Of a DNA stretch of 55,970 nucleotides, positions 1 to 7,345 are shown piece by piece. The notes beneath the pieces are model-generated. The model did not search any database. It was not told where the DNA came from and saw only the letters and a program-made list of their open reading frames with translations. The DNA is from Candidatus Cloacimonadota bacterium (GTDB taxonomy: Bacteria > Cloacimonadota > Cloacimonadia > Cloacimonadales > Cloacimonadaceae), in NCBI GenBank assembly GCA_020532085.1, contig JAJBAV010000016.1:1-55970 (forward strand), in the 5' to 3' direction. The stretch's first letter is position 1. The number at the start of each line of letters is the position of its first letter. The position numbers and the translations under genes are program-made.

Positions 1-111
1 TCTGCCAAGTGATCAGAATCTGCCTGCAACGCGTCACCCACTACAACAAGTCACCATATAGAGCCGATCTGATCGAACCATGGCAAATGAAAATCAGGCT
101 GGTATAAAAAA

Positions 112-1314
112 ATGGGGGAATGCCAGATATCCGAGGATATAGCTGTTGACAGTGCGGGAAGCGCGTTATTGACAGGGTACTTTTTTCATAGCGCTTCAAT
201 TGGACCTTTCACGCTCACCGCCAATGAAAGCATCGAAATATTTGTCGCCAAGATAGATTCCTCCGGCAACTGGCTGTGGGCTGTCAGAGCAGGGGGGCCA
301 TATATAGACATGGGTTTGAGCATTACTTTGGATTGCTCAGGTAATAGCTGGATCACAGGATTTTTCTATTACAGCGCTGATTTTGGTCCCTATTCGATCA
401 CCTCCATAGGTGAGAGAAACCTCTTTATAGCCAAACTGGATTCAGGCGGCAACTGGCTTTGGGTCATTCGAGCAGGCGGTGAGTCCAGTGCCATATCCCT
501 TGATTGTTTCGGAAACGCTTACTTGACCGGATATTTGGTGGGTAGCGCCGATTTCGGTCCTTACACACTCACTTCCACCGGGTCTCACGCAATCTTCGTC
601 GCCAAACTGGATTCAGACGGCAACTGGCTGTGGGCTGTCCGTGATGGAGAAACATCCGGTGGCTATAGTCTCAGTATTTCGACTGATAGTATGGGCAACC
701 CCCATCTGACCGGGTATTTCTTAGGCAGCAACGCTTTCGGCCCTATCACGCTCACGTCCAATGGAGGCCCTGATATTTTCGTCGCCAGCCTAGATAGTGC
801 TGGGAACTGGCTTTGGGCGCAGAGTGCCGGCGGCATCAGCAATGACGTTGCCTATAGTATAGACATCGATAGCGCCGGCAACTCATATCTGACTGGTTGT
901 TTCGCAGGAAGCGCAGCCTTCGGACCTTACACAATTACTTCCAGCGGTGATTGGGATGTATTTGATATCTTCGTCGCCAAACTCTCCTTTGGAACACCGG
1001 TAGAGGATGATTTCTCCAATCCCGCACCAAACCTTTTTCTATCGGCCAGTCCCAACCCCTTTGCTGCAACCACGGCAATAACCGTAACAGGAAGGGAGCC
1101 TGATAGTATCCACGAGAAAGTTGTCATCGACATTTATGATTTAAGAGGACGGAAAGTAAGGCACTTAACTCGGTCAAACTTTACCCAAGGCGATGTCATC
1201 GTTCTCTGGGACGGGCGGGACGAACAAGGAATCGCTTGTTCCACTGGTGTATACCTGGCCAGATTGGATCTGATCGGCAGAATTGCTACACTGAAACTAA
1301 CTCTAACGAAATAG
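112..1314 (+). CDS. SBBP-type beta-propeller repeat protein with C-terminal FlgD-like sorting domain, probably N-terminally truncated
   Basis: About five ~60-residue repeats fill residues 1-300. Each has a D(S/C)xGNxxLTG(Y/C)F core followed by FGPxTxTS and a (I/F)FVAK(L/I)DSxGNWLW stretch, typical of SBBP beta-propeller repeats of secreted proteins. Residues ~303-400 are a FlgD-like Ig domain (SPNPF, IYDLRGRKVR, WDGRDEQG, GVYLARL), a C-terminal module of exported proteins in Cloacimonadota-like bacteria. The ATG at 112 follows an in-frame stop at 88-90 and lies in the middle of a repeat. No signal peptide is visible, although an exported protein should have one. The gene is therefore likely a 5'-truncated copy, with the start shown only the first available ATG. 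The function is unknown; a surface-exposed structural or binding role is inferred. Confidence 0.7.
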   Translation: MGECQISEDIAVDSAGSALLTGYFFHSASIGPFTLTANESIEIFVAKIDSSGNWLWAVRAGGPYIDMGLSITLDCSGNSWITGFFYYSADFGPYSITSIGERNLFIAKLDSGGNWLWVIRAGGESSAISLDCFGNAYLTGYLVGSADFGPYTLTSTGSHAIFVAKLDSDGNWLWAVRDGETSGGYSLSISTDSMGNPHLTGYFLGSNAFGPITLTSNGGPDIFVASLDSAGNWLWAQSAGGISNDVAYSIDIDSAGNSYLTGCFAGSAAFGPYTITSSGDWDVFDIFVAKLSFGTPVEDDFSNPAPNLFLSASPNPFAATTAITVTGREPDSIHEKVVIDIYDLRGRKVRHLTRSNFTQGDVIVLWDGRDEQGIACSTGVYLARLDLIGRIATLKLTLTK

Positions 1315-1488
<174 letters not shown>

Positions 1489-1520
1489 ACTGACTGCTGG
1501 TTTATAGAAATAGACCCTTA

Positions 1521-1546
1521 AGGCGGAAGAGCTTCCGCCTTTTTTT
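1521..1546 (+). terminator. Intrinsic terminator after the enolase remnant
   Basis: A perfect 9-bp stem (AGGCGGAAG / CTTCCGCCT) with a 2-base spacer is followed by a run of seven or more T. It would end transcription from the SBBP gene and the enolase remnant. Confidence 0.8.
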
Positions 1547-1556
1547 ATTTCCCCAG

Positions 1557-1877
1557 TGTAATGTGTCACCGAAAACTTCAAATGTCCAAGTCCGATGGTT
1601 TCCAAGCCTAAAACACCAAGTGTTGCTGACTTTCTATCTTATTTCATTATAGATGGTTACGCCCAGAAACTTGGAACTTGCTTTGTTCCAGTAAATGTCC
1701 ACGTAAATCAGTATAGTGACCGGATTTGAAGTTTTTGATGATAGAAAAGTCCATATCCAATAGGAGTGTCCAAGCCCAACACAGAACTGATTCACCTCCC
1801 ATATCCCATTTATAGACAATGCGGTAGCGTCACTTGTCCAAGTGATAAGAATTTGAAGTTTTCAGTGACACATTACA
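1557..1877. mobile_element. MITE-like element with 27-bp terminal inverted repeats (family A)
   Basis: The left end (1557-1583, TGTAATGTGTCACC...) is the reverse complement of the right end (1851-1877, ...GGTGACACATTACA-like) with one mismatch over 27 bases. The 321-bp body is AT-richer than the neighbouring genes and has no convincing coding frame. TG...CA ends with matched arms and no transposase fit a non-autonomous transposon or IS remnant. No clear target duplication is visible. The parent element is not in this window. Confidence 0.7.
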
Positions 1878-1900
1878 GGGATGTCAAGGGTTTTCTTTTC

Positions 1901-2241
1901 GGCTCTCTTTCAAACTGAGTGGGTGGAGGGATCGGCTGGATACAGACTTTCCCTCTCCCGCTCCGTCATTCCGGGCGGTGAAGCTGGAGTCGAGCGACGC
2001 AGGAGCATCGACTCCCTTCCAGGGCATTACCCACACCGTCTGGATTCCGGATCTCCGGCGCTAAAGCACCTGCGTCCGGAATGACGTGGGTTTGGGGAAG
2101 GGTGGGGGGTGTTCTGCTGTAGTCGATGCTCGTACCTCGCTCGACTCCAGCGTGGCTTTTCCGGAATGACGCGTCGATACTTGTTGGGTTGAGGTTCTTC
2201 GGTCATTTTGTCACTCAACCCACTTGATTTGAAAGAGAGCC
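1901..2241. mobile_element. MITE-like element with 14-bp perfect terminal inverted repeats (family B, copy 1)
   Basis: GGCTCTCTTTCAAA at 1901-1914 is matched by TTTGAAAGAGAGCC at 2228-2241, and the similarity extends imperfectly to about 26 bases per arm. A second, shorter copy in inverse orientation sits at 35934-36108 and shares the subterminal ACAAAATGA(C/T)CGAAGAACCT block. Copy 1 holds extra internal repeats, including two copies of the CTGGAGTCGAGCGA family and one CGTCATTCCGGACGC palindrome. It has no coding capacity. Confidence 0.65.
2041..2086. repeat. Dispersed palindromic repeat (CGTCATTCCGGACGCAGG family)
   Basis: This is the reverse-complement copy of a ~45-bp intergenic repeat also found at 14705-14743, 36003-36049 and 48008-48055. 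The core is ATTCCGGACGCAGGTGC followed by GCGCCGGAGATCCGGAAT, with self-complementary CCGGA/TCCGG pieces. All copies are intergenic. Confidence 0.7.
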
Positions 2242-2403
2242 TGTTTTTCCCGCGCTTTCCCTCGTCCCATCACCTCTCTGTCTCTCTGCGCCTCTGTTTT
2301 TCAGCTTTCCGTTTGTGCCTCGACGCAGTATCGACGGCAGCAACAGCTCCTGAAGTCCAAGCTCGCGGGCTCGCTGGACTCCAGGCTGCGCCCAAAGCTT
2401 ATG

Positions 2404-3711
2404 TTAATTTTTCCGCCGCAGTTTCAGCCACCATTCGAGGCGTTTGGCGATCTCTTTCTCGAAGCCGAATTCGCCGGGGGCATAGTAAGTCTTTTCCGGC
2501 ATCTGGTCCGGGAAATACTTCTGGTAGGCGTAGTGGTTGGCGCTGGCGTGGTCGTAGCGGTAATCCTTGCCGTAATCGAGCTCTTTCATCAGCTGGGTGG
2601 GGGCGTTGCGGATGTGCAGCGGAACGCCGTAGTGGCTGGTTTTGCGGGCTTCTTCGGCGGCGGCTGAATAGGCGGTGTAGAGGGCGTTGCTTTTGGGCGC
2701 GGTGGCCAGGTAAACCACCAGCTGGGCGAGGGCATTGCTGGCTTCCGGCATGCCCAGGAACATCACGGTTTCCTTGGCGGCGATGGCCTGGAGGAGGGCT
2801 TGGGGATCGGCCAGGCCAACATCCTCGGAGGCGAAGCGGATGAGGCGGCGGACCAGATAGCGGGGGTCCTCGCCGGCTTCCAGCATCCGCGCCAGCCAGT
2901 AGAGCCCGGCCTGGGGATCGGAGCCGCGGAGGGATTTGTGGAGCGCGGAGATGAGGTTGTAGTGTTCCTCGCGGTCCTTGTCGTAAAACATGGTCTTCTT
3001 TTCGAGGATGGCGGCGAGTTCCTTGAGGTCGGGGTGGGGATCCTCTTTCAGCCAGGGCTCCAGCAGTTCCAGCTGGTTGAGGGCGCGGCGGGCGTCGCCT
3101 CCGCTCTGTTGGGCCAGCCAGCCGCGGACGGCCTCGTCATCCTCCAAACCCAGTTCCGCGAAGCCTTTGGCCAGGATGGCGGCGAGGTCTTCCTCGGAAA
3201 GCATCGAGAGCACGAACACGTGGCAGCGCGAGAGCAGGGCCGGGATCACCTCGAAGGAGGGATTTTCCGTGGTGGCGCCGATGAGGATCACCGCGCCGCT
3301 TTCCACATAGGGCAGAAAGGCGTCCTGCTGCGATTTGTTGAAGCGGTGGATCTCGTCGATGAAGATGATGGTGCGCTGGTTGTGGCGTTTATGGGCGTAG
3401 GCGGCATCCTTCATCACGGCCTTGACGTCGCCGATGCCGGAAAGGACGGCGCTGAACTGGACGAAGCGGTGGCCGGAACAGCGTTCGATGATGCGGGCGA
3501 TGGTGGTTTTCCCGGTTCCGGGCGGGCCCCAGAGGATGAACGAGTGATATTCCCCGGAGGCGATCATCTGGCTCAGCAGGGAGTTTTTGGCCACCAGCTT
3601 GGCTTGGCCGCGAAGGTCTTCCAGGCTGGAGGGACGGAGCCGCTCGGCCAGGGGGGCGTCGCGCCGGTCCTGTTCCGGCTCAGCCAGGAAGTCGGTCTGA
3701 TCGCCGTTCAC
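2404..3711 (-). CDS. rarA: Replication-associated recombination protein A (RarA/MgsA, AAA+ ATPase)
   Basis: RarA is a AAA+ ATPase related to clamp-loader and RuvB proteins that acts at stalled replication forks. Visible motifs are Walker A GPPGTGKTT near residue 50, Walker B FIDEIHRFNKSQQDAFLP, and sensor-1 GATTENPSFEV, with the C-terminal MgsA/tetramerisation half after them. The 435-residue length is normal for the family. The open frame runs on upstream, but that extension is Ser/Pro-rich shadow of the preceding gene. I choose the GTG at 3711 because an AAGGA lies six bases before it, 10 bases after the stop of the ferritin-like gene. It is the last gene of a three-gene run with the permease and the rubrerythrin-like gene. 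Confidence 0.93.
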   Translation of the reverse strand: MNGDQTDFLAEPEQDRRDAPLAERLRPSSLEDLRGQAKLVAKNSLLSQMIASGEYHSFILWGPPGTGKTTIARIIERCSGHRFVQFSAVLSGIGDVKAVMKDAAYAHKRHNQRTIIFIDEIHRFNKSQQDAFLPYVESGAVILIGATTENPSFEVIPALLSRCHVFVLSMLSEEDLAAILAKGFAELGLEDDEAVRGWLAQQSGGDARRALNQLELLEPWLKEDPHPDLKELAAILEKKTMFYDKDREEHYNLISALHKSLRGSDPQAGLYWLARMLEAGEDPRYLVRRLIRFASEDVGLADPQALLQAIAAKETVMFLGMPEASNALAQLVVYLATAPKSNALYTAYSAAAEEARKTSHYGVPLHIRNAPTQLMKELDYGKDYRYDHASANHYAYQKYFPDQMPEKTYYAPGEFGFEKEIAKRLEWWLKLRRKN

Positions 3712-3721
3712 AGGCAGTCCT

Positions 3722-4183
3722 TCAGAAATCCATGAAGCCGCCGAGCTCGCTGGGGTCGAACCATTCGAGCGCGCCCAGGATCCGCTGTTTCTCGGCCAAA
3801 AGCAGGGAGTGGTGTTTGTCCTCTTCGGCGGCGAGATCCAGCAGCAGCTGCTTGAGTTCCGGCTCGGAGGTCTGTTCGGCGAAGGCGAGATAGTGTCCGC
3901 CGGCCTTGGCCTCGCGTCCGATGGCGAACTGGAGCAGTTGGGCGGGATCACTGAGGTCAACTCCGCTGAGGTCCGGCTCTTTCAGCTGAAGCGGTTCCGG
4001 CTCCAGTCCGGGAAAATGAAAAGCCTGGCGCAGCTTGGCCTCGTGGTTTTCCTCGAGGACCCGCAGTTCGGTGAAGAGGGCGGCGTTGGCAGGCTGGGAA
4101 AAGCTTTTGGCCAGGGCGGCGTAGAGCCTCTGGGAGCGGATCTCCTGGGCCAGGGCGATAAGGTACAGTTCTTTCTTGTCCAT
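3722..4183 (-). CDS. Rubrerythrin/ferritin-like domain protein
   Basis: The 153-residue protein is helical, with the spaced carboxylate/His pattern of a ferritin-like four-helix bundle: QEIRSQ early, EENHE near residue 47, then GREAKAG, and EEDKHH near residue 120. These suit a di-iron site as in rubrerythrins, which reduce peroxide. The C-terminal rubredoxin domain of classical rubrerythrin (paired CxxC) is absent, so this is the short erythrin-like form. It lies 10 bases after the permease gene and 10 before rarA on the same strand, with AAGGA before its ATG. Peroxide defence in an anaerobe is an inference. Confidence 0.75.
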   Translation of the reverse strand: MDKKELYLIALAQEIRSQRLYAALAKSFSQPANAALFTELRVLEENHEAKLRQAFHFPGLEPEPLQLKEPDLSGVDLSDPAQLLQFAIGREAKAGGHYLAFAEQTSEPELKQLLLDLAAEEDKHHSLLLAEKQRILGALEWFDPSELGGFMDF

Positions 4184-4193
4184 GATGGTTCCT

Positions 4194-5450
4194 TCAGGTG
4201 GTTTGGCGGATGAGTTCGATGGGTTTGATCTTTTTAAGCCTGAGCAAAGGCAGGATCACGCTGATGAGGGTGATGAAATAGGAAACGAGCACCACGGTGA
4301 GATAATCCGAAAAGGAGAAGATCACCGGGAGGGGCAGCGGGCCGGCGTCACCCATCCCCATGGAGAGCAGGCCGAAGCGCTTCTGCACCAGGAGCAGGGC
4401 GGTGGAGATGATCAGGCCCAGGATGATCCCGAGGGTGGCCAGGATCAGCGATTGATACAAAAAGAGTTCGCGCAGGTCCGTTTCGCGGTAGCCGAAAGCC
4501 TTGAGCAGGCCCAGCTCTCGCTTCTTCTGGGCAATGGTCTTGAGCATGGAGCCGGTGAGGTTGAAACTGGCGATCACATACATGAAGAGCATGATCACGA
4601 ACATGAGGAATTTCTCGAAACGGAGGGCGCTGTAAAGGCTGGCGTCGTAGGCGCTCCAATCCTCCACCTGCCAGCCTTTGAAGAGGCTCCGGATCCGGCG
4701 GGTGTGGCGCTGGGGCGAGCTGGCGTTGGGGCTTTTCACCTCCACGTAGTCCACCTCGTCCGTGTAGCCGCGGAAAAAGGCGGCGGTGGACAGCGGGACA
4801 TAGCTGAAAGTGGAGTTGTATTCGGGCATGCCGGCGTTGAAAATGGCGGCCACGCGAACGGGGCGGACCTTGGGCAGCATGCCGAAGGCCGTGGGAACGT
4901 CAAAAACGGGGGACAGCAACTGGAGTTCGTCGCCCACGCGGGCGTTGATCTCGGCGGCGAGGCCATAGCCCAGGGCGATGCCGTTGACCGCGAAATCCGG
5001 GCCGTCGATCCCGCCGGAGAGGATGCCCTGCACCTCGGAGCCTGTGGCGGACAGCCGGGACTGCAAGGCGGCGCTGATCCCGGCATGAAGCTGGGGATCG
5101 ATCCCGAAACAGAGGGTGGACCAGATGCGGTCGCCCTGTTTGAGGATGAGCTCGCTGCGGATCACCGGGGCCGCCTGGTAGCCCAGGGCGCGAAGGCTGT
5201 CCACCAAAGGGCGGGGATGGGGAACCGCCGCGCCGCCGGGAGCGCTGAGCTTGATCTCGCTGAGGGTGCCGGTGATGCGCTGGCGCACATCCTCCCGGAG
5301 CCCGTTCATCACGCTGCCAACGCAGATCAGGGCCGTGACGCCGAGGGTGATCCCGGCGATCGTGAGCCAGTGCGAGCGGTTGATGAAGCCATGACCCTGG
5401 CCGCGCAGGTATTTCAGCGCCAGCCACAGCTTGCTGCGGTTCATATCCAT
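4194..5450 (-). CDS. FtsX-like ABC transporter permease, LolC/LolE type
   Basis: The N-terminus (LWLALKYLRGQGHGF... then ITLGVTALICVGSVMNGL) matches the first membrane segment and following signature of LolC/LolE permeases. These take lipoproteins out of the inner membrane. A ~230-residue extracytoplasmic MacB-like domain follows, then three membrane segments from about residue 280 (MFVIMLFMYVIASFNL, LILATLGIILGLIIS, YLTVVLVSYFITLISVILPL). The length of 418 is usual. No LolD ATPase is adjacent, but a LolA-like gene lies at 29305-29997. The start has no clear ribosome site, and ATG 5444 is an alternative. A TTGACC box is seen about 40 bases upstream. Confidence 0.85.
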   Translation of the reverse strand: MDMNRSKLWLALKYLRGQGHGFINRSHWLTIAGITLGVTALICVGSVMNGLREDVRQRITGTLSEIKLSAPGGAAVPHPRPLVDSLRALGYQAAPVIRSELILKQGDRIWSTLCFGIDPQLHAGISAALQSRLSATGSEVQGILSGGIDGPDFAVNGIALGYGLAAEINARVGDELQLLSPVFDVPTAFGMLPKVRPVRVAAIFNAGMPEYNSTFSYVPLSTAAFFRGYTDEVDYVEVKSPNASSPQRHTRRIRSLFKGWQVEDWSAYDASLYSALRFEKFLMFVIMLFMYVIASFNLTGSMLKTIAQKKRELGLLKAFGYRETDLRELFLYQSLILATLGIILGLIISTALLLVQKRFGLLSMGMGDAGPLPLPVIFSFSDYLTVVLVSYFITLISVILPLLRLKKIKPIELIRQTT

Positions 5451-5515
5451 GCGGGCGAGGATATTGGAGGCGGCACATTGGTCAAGTGATTTTCCTCCCG
5501 GGGCAGGCCGGGCGC

Positions 5516-5540
5516 GAAAAAAGCCGGCTCTGGGCCGGCT
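5516..5540 (-). terminator. Intrinsic terminator of the CapA fusion gene
   Basis: Read on the minus strand, AGCCGGC and GCCGGCT form a stem with a 5-base loop, followed by six T. It sits just after the stop of the 5567-7138 gene. Confidence 0.8.
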
Positions 5541-5566
5541 GAATGGCTGTGGTTTCGGGTGGCGGG

Positions 5567-7138
5567 TTATTTGTTCAGGCTGATGGCCGGCTCCGCGTTC
5601 TTGCGGGTTACCTTGCCTTCGGGGCTGATCAGCAGTTCGCTGTCCGGAAAATCGAGGCCGGTGAGGGTGATGACCTCGCTGAGGGCGGCCTTGCTCTCAT
5701 CGGGCACGGGACCGCCTTTGCCGGGCTGTTTCACGGAGATGATCTCGCCCTCGACGAACTCGCCGTCGCTCTTCAGGTTCAGCTTCACGACGGGGGCGAT
5801 GCCCAGCTTGCCGGAGAGGTTGAAACGGCCGTAGGTGGCGAAATTGCCCAGGCTGTAGGCGATGAAGCGGCCCTTGTAAAGATCGATGGCGCGGGTGACG
5901 TGGGGACCGTGGCCGAACACCACATCCGCTCCGGCATCGATCGCCACGCGGGCGAATTCGTGGGGATTGCCGCGGTTTTCATTCAGATAAAATTCCGTCT
6001 TGCCGGTCACGCGGGTCTTGTCCGCGCCTTCGGCCCCGCCGTGGAAAGAGACGATCACGATGTCGCATTTTTCGTCCAGTTCCCTGATCGTTTTGGTCAC
6101 GGTGGCATAGTCGTTGATCTGCATGGTGCCGGTGTTGGGGGCAAAGGCGGCAAAGCCGTAGCGGACGCCGTCCCGTTCGAAGGTCCTGGAGGGATATTCT
6201 TTGCGGCCGGCGAAGCTGATGCCCAGGGAATCCAGCTTCATCACGGTGTTGCGCAGTCCGATATAGCCAAAATCGCCGCTGTGGTTGTTCGCCAGGCTCA
6301 CCACGTCGATCCCGGCGTCCTTCAGGTAGTGGGCATAGTGGTCCGGGCTCTTGAAGGCGAAGCAGGTGGAGGGGTTGGAACATTGCTTCGGCGTGCCTTT
6401 GCCTGTGAGGATCACCCCCTCGAGGTTGGCGAAGGTGAGGTCCGCGCCCTGCAGGATGTCTTTCACGGGCGCCAGCAGGTCCTTGCCGTCGTTGGGCGGC
6501 AAATACTGGGCCGAGGGGTAGTTCGTGCCCAGCATGATGTCGCCCACGCCGATCACGGTGATGTTGCGGGCGGGAGGCACATGGCTGGGATATTTGGCTT
6601 CCAGCTGGGGCATGCGGCCCGCGTAGAGGAAGCGCCGGACGTAGCTGGGGCTGGAATAATATTCGTCGATCACCACGCCGCGGGAGGAGCTGTGGATCAT
6701 CTTCAGCGTCTTGCCGGTGTTTTCCACCACCATGGCCACGTGGCCGATCACGTTGGAATTTCCCTTGGTGCCGCGGAAGAACATCAGGTCGCCGGGGCGG
6801 GCGTCGGAAAGCGGGATCCGCCGGCTGCTGGCGCCCTGGTCCCTGGAGGTGCGGGGGATGCGGACATCGTGCAGCGAGAAGATCCACTGCACAAAACCGC
6901 TGCAGTCCATGATGGCGCCCTGGGGATTGCGAAACTGGTAGGGGCGGCCGAGATGGAGGCGGCTGGTTTCCACCATGCTGCGGGTGATCTCGGCGTAACT
7001 TTTGTCGCGGGTGCTGATCGTGGCTCCCGCGGGTTGAACGGCTTCGGCCATCATCACCACTGCCAGCAGCAGGAAGCGGCCGGGTTTGAGCATCCGGATC
7101 ACTGCCCGGATGGACACTTTGGCTCTATCTATCGGCAT
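5567..7138 (-). CDS. NlpC/P60 peptidase fused to CapA-like metallophosphatase domain
   Basis: A hydrophobic segment near residues 20-40 suggests export. Residues ~45-180 form an NlpC/P60 cell-wall peptidase fold: catalytic Cys in MDCSGFVQW, His in GHVAMVV, and RPGDLMFF between them. Residues ~190-450 form a CapA/PgsA domain with GVGDIMLG, NLEGVI, LANNHSGDFG, FHGGAEG and GHGPHV, a calcineurin-like metal site. CapA proteins take part in poly-gamma-glutamate anchoring, while NlpC/P60 enzymes cut peptide stems. Joining both suggests a periplasmic enzyme acting on gamma-glutamyl links (inference). GGAG lies five bases before ATG 7138. It appears to be a single gene with its own terminator. Confidence 0.85.
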   Translation of the reverse strand: MPIDRAKVSIRAVIRMLKPGRFLLLAVVMMAEAVQPAGATISTRDKSYAEITRSMVETSRLHLGRPYQFRNPQGAIMDCSGFVQWIFSLHDVRIPRTSRDQGASSRRIPLSDARPGDLMFFRGTKGNSNVIGHVAMVVENTGKTLKMIHSSSRGVVIDEYYSSPSYVRRFLYAGRMPQLEAKYPSHVPPARNITVIGVGDIMLGTNYPSAQYLPPNDGKDLLAPVKDILQGADLTFANLEGVILTGKGTPKQCSNPSTCFAFKSPDHYAHYLKDAGIDVVSLANNHSGDFGYIGLRNTVMKLDSLGISFAGRKEYPSRTFERDGVRYGFAAFAPNTGTMQINDYATVTKTIRELDEKCDIVIVSFHGGAEGADKTRVTGKTEFYLNENRGNPHEFARVAIDAGADVVFGHGPHVTRAIDLYKGRFIAYSLGNFATYGRFNLSGKLGIAPVVKLNLKSDGEFVEGEIISVKQPGKGGPVPDESKAALSEVITLTGLDFPDSELLISPEGKVTRKNAEPAISLNK

Positions 7139-7345
7139 AAATTCTCCATTTTTGCATGCGTCCCCGGCGCATATTCAGAAGCACGTTCGGGTGGGGACAC
7201 TCAAGCACTGTATTTACAATTGTTTGCAACTCGGAAGACCATCATGGTTGCAAGGGGGAGAATGTCAAGCTAAAATCTGCCCGGGAAGACAGAAAACATC
7301 GCTATCTATATGCAGATAAGATGTTTGCTGCTCTGATCAGCCGGC

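Noticed and set aside
3712-3960. 83-codon N-terminal extension of RarA
   Set aside because: It is Ser/Pro/Trp-rich with no relation to RarA and overlaps the ferritin-like gene; the GTG at 3711 has a good ribosome site.
4176-7273. Long open frames on the plus strand opposite the permease and CapA genes (437 and 576 codons)
   Set aside because: They are Gly/His/Glu/Ala-rich shadows created by GC-rich codon bias on the opposite strand, with no family motif or ribosome site.
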